A stretch of 10,841 nucleotides of DNA, from assembly GCA_004557315.1 (NCBI GenBank), contig SFEH01000072.1:1-10841 (forward strand), in the 5' to 3' direction. Below are positions 6,208-10,841 of this stretch, in pieces; position 1 is the first letter of the stretch, and the number at the start of each line of letters is the position of its first letter. Made by a program: the position numbers and the translations under genes. Source of the DNA: Bacteroidales bacterium. Its GTDB lineage: Bacteria > Bacteroidota > Bacteroidia > Bacteroidales > UBA3663. The notes under the pieces were generated by a model. The model had not been told where the DNA came from and did not search any database. It saw only the letters and a program-made list of their open reading frames with translations.

Positions 6208-9200
6208 ATGCTGAACCGAATAATCAAGTTTTCGCTCAACAACCGATTGTCCATTCTCATTGCAGCTGTGGTGCTGATGGTCATCGGCATATATACAGCC
6301 AAGAATGCCGAAGTCGATGTCTTCCCCGACCTCAATGCCCCTACGGTGGTGGTGATGACCGAAGCCAACGGCATGGCGCCCGAGGAGGTGGAGCGCATCG
6401 TGACCTTCCCTATCGAGACGGCTGTCAATGGTGCAACCAACGTGCGTCGCGTGCGTTCGTCATCAACCACTGGCTTCTCGATCGTACAGGTCGAGTTCGA
6501 CTGGGGCACCGACATATACCGTGCGCGTCAGATCGTGACCGAGAAGCTCTCTGCCATCGGTGAGTCATTGCCCAAAAGCGTCGGCAAGCCAACCCTGGGT
6601 CCGCAGTCATCTATCCTTGGCGAGATGATGATCATAGGCCTTACCATCGACGAAGGCAACGAATCGTTGTCGATGCTCGATGTGCGCGAGATTGCCGACT
6701 GGATCATCCGTCCTCGCCTGCTCTCAATCAGCGGTGTGGCGAATGTTGCCGTGATGGGAGGCGATGAGAAAGAATACCAGGTGCTGCTGCATCCCGAGAA
6801 ACTGCGCCATCACAGCGTGAGCGTGCAGGAAATCCTCGATGCCGTTCAGGAGATGAACCAGAACGTGTCGGGCGGCACATTATATGAATATGGCAATGAG
6901 TATCTGATCCGTGGCGTGCTATCGACCAAGGATGTTGCCGAATTAGGTCAGACCGTGGTGAAAAGCGTCAATGGCGTGCCTGTGCTCCTCAACCAGTTAG
7001 CTGATGTCGAGGTGGGAGCCAAGACTCCGAAGACAGGCGTTGCATCGAACAATGCCAAGACCGCTGTTCTCCTCACCGTGACCAAGCAGCCTAACGTGAG
7101 TACCGAGCGACTGACTGCCAAGCTCGATGCAGCTCTCGACGATATACAGAAGACCATACCTCAAGGCATTGTCATCGACCGCGAGATCTTCCGCCAGCAA
7201 CGTTTCATCGACGCATCAATCAGCAATATTCAGGAAGCTCTGATCGAAGGTGCCTTCTTCGTGGTCATTGTGCTTTTCATCTTCCTGATGAACTGGCGAA
7301 CCACGGTCATCTCGCTTGTCACCATCCCATTGGCATTGCTCGTGTCGATCATCGTGCTCCACCTCATGGGCATGACGCTCAACACTATGAGCATCGGTGG
7401 TATGGCCATTGCCATTGGCTCGCTGGTCGATGATGCCATAGTCGATGTCGAGAACGTGTATAAACGAATCCGTCAGGCAGCAGCCAAGGCGCAAGACGAA
7501 GGCAAACTCAAGACCAAGCAGCTGATCGACATAGTCTTCCATGCCTCGCGCGAGGTGCGCATGCCAATCCTCAATTCTACTCTCATCATCGTGGTGTCGT
7601 TCCTTCCGCTGTTCTTCCTCAGCGGCATGGAGGGTCGCATGCTCGTACCTCTCGGCATTGCCTTCATCCTCAGCCTCTTCGCATCTACTATAGTAGCTCT
7701 GACCCTGACTCCTGTCCTCTGTAGCTTCCTACTCAAGAATGTAGGAAATAGCGCAGAGCCTGAACGGCCAAAGAACGACCCGAAACTCGTGACATGGCTC
7801 AAAGCAAGATATGAGACCGCATTGACATGGGCTCTCGACCATCGTCGTCCGGTGCTCGGTTCTGCGATAGGGCTGTTTTTAGTGGCGATAGTACTCTTCT
7901 TTACTTTCGGTCGCACCTTCCTGCCTCCGTTCAACGAAGGCTCGCTGACCATCAGCATCTCTACGCTCCCCGGCATTGCACTCGATGAGTCGGACAAGAT
8001 AGGCCGACAGGCTGAAGAACTGCTGATGCAAGTGCCTGAGATCAAGACAGTGGCAAGAAAGACAGGTCGAGCCGAACTCGACGAACATGCTTTCGGTGTC
8101 AACACAAGCGAGATCGAAGCTCCGTTTGAACTTGGCAAGCGCAACCGCGATGAATTCATGGACGAGGTGCGCGACAAACTCAAGGTGCTTCCAGGCGTGA
8201 GCATCGAGATCGGACAGCCTATATCCCACCGCATCGATGCCATGTTGAGTGGCACGCAGGCCAATATCGCCATCAAGATCTTCGGCAACGACCTCAACAA
8301 GCTCTATACTCTCGGCAATCAGGTCAAGAGCACCATTGCCGACATTGATGGAGTCACCGACCTCAATGTTGAGCAACAGGTCGAGCGTCCGCAGCTTCGC
8401 ATCGCTCCTCGTCGCAGCATGATGGCAAAGTATGGTGTCACACCGAGCCAGTTTGCCGATTATGTCCACGTCCTGCTCGAAGGTGAGGCTGTGAGCACCG
8501 TCTATGAGGGCAACAATGCGTTCGACCTCACCGTCAAGGTTGCAAGCCACGATCGCGATGCCATCCAATCAATCCGCAGCATGATGGTCGATGCCAACGG
8601 ACAGAAGATTCCATTTGAGTATATTGCCGACATCGAGTCATCGGTCGGTCCCAACACCATCAACCGCGAGAACGTGCAACGCCGCATCGTAGTGTCGTGC
8701 AACGTGTCGGGACGCGACCTCAGCAGCACCGTCAGCGACATCCGCAACCGTATCTCTGCTGACGTAGCATTGCCCGAAGGCTATCATGTCGAGTATGGCG
8801 GACAGTTTGAGAGCGAGGAGTCGGCAAGCCGTATCCTCATGCTCATCTCGTGCATCAGCATCGTGCTTATCTATCTCCTTCTCTACGCTCAGTTCAAGAA
8901 TACCCATCAGGCAGGCGTGGTTCTGCTCAACCTGCCACTTGCCCTCATCGGAGGCGTGTTTGCCATTGCCATGACAGGCGGTGTGGTCAGCATTCCTTCC
9001 ATCATCGGCTTCATCTCGCTGTTTGGCATTGCCACGCGCAACGGCATCTTGCTCATCGACAAGTATAATGAGAACTGGCATCAGCAGACCGACCATCGCT
9101 ACATCATCGATTCGTCGCTCGACCGCCTCACGCCTATCCTCATGACCGCCCTCACTTCGGCATTGGCGCTCATCCCGCTTGCCCTCGGAGGCGACTTGCC

Positions 9201-9327
9201 TGGCAACGAGATTCAGAGTCCGATGGCAAAGGTGCTTCTCGGCGGCCTCATCAGCTCTACCTTGCTCAATATGTTCATCACTCCATTGGTCTATAAACCT
9301 ACAACAGATAAACAACAATCAATATGA
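6208..9327 (+). CDS. Heavy-metal efflux RND pump (CzcA/CusA family)
   Basis: A full-length 1039-residue inner-membrane proton/metal antiporter of the HME-RND family, the motor of the tripartite system. Family marks include the N-terminal helix (LSILIAAVVLMVIGIYTA), then VDVFPDLNAPTVVV, two large periplasmic loops and two blocks of hydrophobic helices (about 335-510 and 870-1030). The TM4 region reads GSLVDDAIVDVENVYKR, with D408 and E415 at the positions of the acidic residues needed for proton transfer in CzcA. The CzcA first Asp (402) is Ala here, as in CusA-type pumps, and there are extra acids D409 and D413. In the periplasmic cleft the CusA Cu(I)-binding methionines appear to be replaced (see finding). 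The protein therefore belongs to the family but its metal is uncertain. It begins 12 bases after the adaptor gene and its stop overlaps the next start by 4 bases (ATGA), which suggests coupled translation. The start at 6208 lies just before the first helix. Confidence 0.96.
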   Translation: MLNRIIKFSLNNRLSILIAAVVLMVIGIYTAKNAEVDVFPDLNAPTVVVMTEANGMAPEEVERIVTFPIETAVNGATNVRRVRSSSTTGFSIVQVEFDWGTDIYRARQIVTEKLSAIGESLPKSVGKPTLGPQSSILGEMMIIGLTIDEGNESLSMLDVREIADWIIRPRLLSISGVANVAVMGGDEKEYQVLLHPEKLRHHSVSVQEILDAVQEMNQNVSGGTLYEYGNEYLIRGVLSTKDVAELGQTVVKSVNGVPVLLNQLADVEVGAKTPKTGVASNNAKTAVLLTVTKQPNVSTERLTAKLDAALDDIQKTIPQGIVIDREIFRQQRFIDASISNIQEALIEGAFFVVIVLFIFLMNWRTTVISLVTIPLALLVSIIVLHLMGMTLNTMSIGGMAIAIGSLVDDAIVDVENVYKRIRQAAAKAQDEGKLKTKQLIDIVFHASREVRMPILNSTLIIVVSFLPLFFLSGMEGRMLVPLGIAFILSLFASTIVALTLTPVLCSFLLKNVGNSAEPERPKNDPKLVTWLKARYETALTWALDHRRPVLGSAIGLFLVAIVLFFTFGRTFLPPFNEGSLTISISTLPGIALDESDKIGRQAEELLMQVPEIKTVARKTGRAELDEHAFGVNTSEIEAPFELGKRNRDEFMDEVRDKLKVLPGVSIEIGQPISHRIDAMLSGTQANIAIKIFGNDLNKLYTLGNQVKSTIADIDGVTDLNVEQQVERPQLRIAPRRSMMAKYGVTPSQFADYVHVLLEGEAVSTVYEGNNAFDLTVKVASHDRDAIQSIRSMMVDANGQKIPFEYIADIESSVGPNTINRENVQRRIVVSCNVSGRDLSSTVSDIRNRISADVALPEGYHVEYGGQFESEESASRILMLISCISIVLIYLLLYAQFKNTHQAGVVLLNLPLALIGGVFAIAMTGGVVSIPSIIGFISLFGIATRNGILLIDKYNENWHQQTDHRYIIDSSLDRLTPILMTALTSALALIPLALGGDLPGNEIQSPMAKVLLGGLISSTLLNMFITPLVYKPTTDKQQSI

Positions 9328-10481
9328 AGAAAATAATATCAGTATTGGCATTCGGACTCCTTGCTTTTGGGACAACAGCCCAGAACACTGTAGAAGAGAT
9401 CCTGCAGCTTGTCGAGCAACATAACACCACGCTCCGTGCAGCAGCTGACCGCACGGCTACTGCCAAGCAGGAGGTTATGATGGAGAATGCCCTCGAAGGC
9501 CCCGAAGTTGGCTTCAACTATCTCAATGGCAACCATGCCGCCATGGGCAAGCGCAGAGACTTCAGCGTCAATCAGTCGTTCGATCTTGCCACCGTCTTCG
9601 GCTATCGCCATCGTCTTGCCAAGTCGCAGAAGGAGAGTCTTGACCTTCAGTATCAGCAGCTCACGCTCGAGACTCGTCTGGAAGCCATCGACCTGCTTGT
9701 TCAGCTCACCTACTACAATCAGGCGCTTGCCGTATTCAACGAGCGACTGGTTCAGGAACGTCAGCTTGCCACATCCTACGAGAAGCGACTTGCGGCTGGC
9801 GATGCCAACAAGATTGAGGTCAACCGTGCGCGTCTCTCGCTTGCCAATGTCGAGACCGAGACCTCGCGATTCACAGCTGAGCGTGATCTTCTTCTGATTC
9901 AGCTCAAGACCATATGCGGAGGAGCCGAAGTCGATTATCAGGGCACCGACTATCAGGTTTTCAACATCAGCAACCCTATGTCGCTCCGTTCGATGCAGGA
10001 GACACAGAACGCACAGCAGCAGCTCATTGCACGCAACGAACTGCGTTCGGTTCGCTCACAGTCGATGCCTTCGATCACAGCAGGATATATGGCAGAGCTC
10101 ACCGACGATGAGGAATGGCGTGGAGTGACTGTCGGCTTAAGCATACCGCTGTGGAGAAATGTGCGCAACGTGAAGCGTGCCCGCCTGCAGGTTCAGTCAG
10201 CCCAGAGCGAGGCAGAAGATGCCATGTATCAGCTTGAGCAGATTGCAGCAGCACAGAAGCTTCGAACAGAACGCTACTTCGACATTGCCCAGGACATCAA
10301 GAACAAGCTTGTCAATGCTTCATCCTATCCATTGCTCCGCAAGGCACTTGCCGAGGGCGAAATTTCGCTTGTCGAATACACCATTGAGGTTTCCGATCTC
10401 TTCGACATGCGCATCAAGGCACTCGAAGCTGAAAGAGACTATCAGCAGGCTCGTATATATTATTCTGCATTAGGCGAATAA
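9324..10481 (+). CDS. TolC-family outer-membrane efflux channel (CusC/CzcC-type)
   Basis: A 385-residue outer-membrane factor that would complete the efflux path. It has a standard Sec signal peptide (MKKIISVLAFGLLAFG, likely cut after TAQ), not a lipobox. The mature part is rich in long amphipathic helices with the family's two-fold pattern: a first coiled-coil half (about 20-200, with AKSQKESLDLQYQQL) and a second (about 225-385, ending GEISLVEYTIEVSDLFDMRIKALEAERDYQQA in outline). It is shorter than the typical 420-480 residues, but the reading frame is intact and ends with the usual C-terminal helix, so it is probably complete and compact. The start codon overlaps the pump stop codon (ATGA), pointing to translational coupling and fixed stoichiometry. 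Its role is assigned from both fold pattern and operon position. Confidence 0.92.
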   Translation: MKKIISVLAFGLLAFGTTAQNTVEEILQLVEQHNTTLRAAADRTATAKQEVMMENALEGPEVGFNYLNGNHAAMGKRRDFSVNQSFDLATVFGYRHRLAKSQKESLDLQYQQLTLETRLEAIDLLVQLTYYNQALAVFNERLVQERQLATSYEKRLAAGDANKIEVNRARLSLANVETETSRFTAERDLLLIQLKTICGGAEVDYQGTDYQVFNISNPMSLRSMQETQNAQQQLIARNELRSVRSQSMPSITAGYMAELTDDEEWRGVTVGLSIPLWRNVRNVKRARLQVQSAQSEAEDAMYQLEQIAAAQKLRTERYFDIAQDIKNKLVNASSYPLLRKALAEGEISLVEYTIEVSDLFDMRIKALEAERDYQQARIYYSALGE

Positions 10482-10617
10482 CATTTTTATACAAAAAAAT
10501 AAAAACTGTCATAGTTGTTAAAGTGTCAAACTGATCGCGGAAGTGTAGTACCCAAAAATTAGTTGAATGAACAGAAATGAGTTTGCAAGACCTATACATT
10601 TCAAATTTTGACATATA
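10482..10617. other. A/T-rich gap between efflux operon and FMN reductase gene
   Basis: This 136-base gap holds no gene. A purely A/T inverted repeat (TTTTTAT at 10484-10490 and ATAAAAA at 10499-10505) follows the operon stop, but it has no G/C stem and is not a convincing terminator. A weak promoter candidate is TTTG at 10582-10585 with AAATTTTG at 10603-10610 (one mismatch, spacer only 17); it would give an almost leaderless transcript for the gene at 10618. Confidence 0.35.
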
Positions 10618-10841
10618 ATGAAGAAGATACTGTTTATCATCGGTTCTTTGCGCAAGGAATCGTTCAACAAGAAGCTCGCCAAAGAGGTGGAGCAGATGCT
10701 TTCGGAGCGTGCGATGGTGGAATATCTCGACTATTCGGATGTGCCGCTGATGAATCAGGACATCGAGTTTCCTGCGCCCGAAGCGGTCAAGAGAGTGAGG
10801 GAAAAAGTAGCAGAGGCGGATGCACTCTGGATATTCTCGCC
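10618..10841 (+). CDS. NADPH-dependent FMN reductase family flavoprotein (3' truncated)
   Basis: The first 74 residues of a small flavodoxin-like NAD(P)H:FMN/quinone oxidoreductase; the frame is open to the right window edge. After the first beta strand (KKILFIIGS) comes GSLRKESFNKKLA, which matches the family's FMN-phosphate binding loop pattern GSxRxxSxNxxLA. PLMNQDIE and ADALWIFS follow, as in YieF/ChrR-like proteins; the conserved PEYN motif would come next and is cut off. Such enzymes use FMN to reduce quinones, chromate, azo dyes or free flavin in the cytosol. It lies 136 bases after the efflux operon on the same strand; whether it is co-transcribed is unclear. Only about 40 per cent of a typical 180-residue protein is visible, so the subfamily is not certain. 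Confidence 0.88.
   Translation, partial: MKKILFIIGSLRKESFNKKLAKEVEQMLSERAMVEYLDYSDVPLMNQDIEFPAPEAVKRVREKVAEADALWIFS

Noticed and set aside
7473..8300. A 275-codon minus-strand open frame within the pump gene, and similar ones at 7879-8568 and 8638-9318
   Set aside because: These are antisense shadows of a conserved RND gene. Their translations are low-complexity or compositionally odd and show no domain.
10484..10505. A/T-only inverted repeat as terminator of the efflux operon
   Set aside because: There is no G/C pairing in the stem, and such palindromes are expected by chance in this A/T-rich gap.

Overview
The window looks like chromosome from a member of the Bacteroidales (Bacteroidota), for example a Prevotella- or Muribaculaceae-like species. 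The reasons are: promoters of the Bacteroidota form (TTTG, about 20 bases, TAnnTTTG) before several genes; start codons with A/T-rich leaders and no strong Shine-Dalgarno; lipoprotein signal peptides of the Bacteroidota style; coding DNA near half G+C with clearly A/T-rich intergenic gaps; and a sequence style for the metal-efflux pump and GH31 enzyme familiar from this phylum. The assignment below phylum is an inference.

Layout. (1) Bases 2-601: the 3' part of a LytTR-type response regulator, its 5' end cut off by the window. (2) Bases 751-3294: a secreted lipoprotein glycoside hydrolase of family GH31 (alpha-xylosidase/alpha-glucosidase type) with a PA14-like insert and its own promoter. 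(3) Bases 3426-3821: a MutT-like Nudix hydrolase with its own promoter. (4) Bases 3796-4833, minus strand: a membrane-anchored endonuclease/exonuclease/phosphatase-family protein, convergent with and overlapping the Nudix gene. The Nudix terminator lies inside the 3' end of this gene. (5) Bases 4834-4995: a divergent promoter region with a cluster of TGCAAA inverted repeats. (6) Bases 4996-10481: a three-gene tripartite heavy-metal efflux operon (His-rich lipoprotein adaptor, CzcA/CusA-type RND pump, TolC-like outer-membrane channel), tightly packed and probably translationally coupled. (7) Base 10618 to the end: the 5' part of an NADPH-dependent FMN reductase-type flavoprotein, cut off by the window.

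How it works together. The efflux operon is the only clear multi-gene system. The lipoprotein adaptor links the inner-membrane, proton-driven pump to the outer-membrane channel so that metal ions are expelled from the cell. The pump keeps the CusA/CzcA transmembrane acidic pair (D408, E415) but lacks the first CzcA aspartate (A402). By alignment from memory it also lacks two of the three methionines that hold Cu(I)/Ag(I) in CusA, so its metal cannot be named from family alone. No metal-sensing regulator lies in the window. The other genes appear to be single transcription units with housekeeping or carbohydrate roles. I saw no transposons, CRISPR arrays, tRNA or rRNA genes, or phage genes, and nothing that makes a convincing wholly new system. 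The items of most interest are the pump's altered metal site, the putative operator between the divergent promoters, and the terminator embedded antisense in a coding region.
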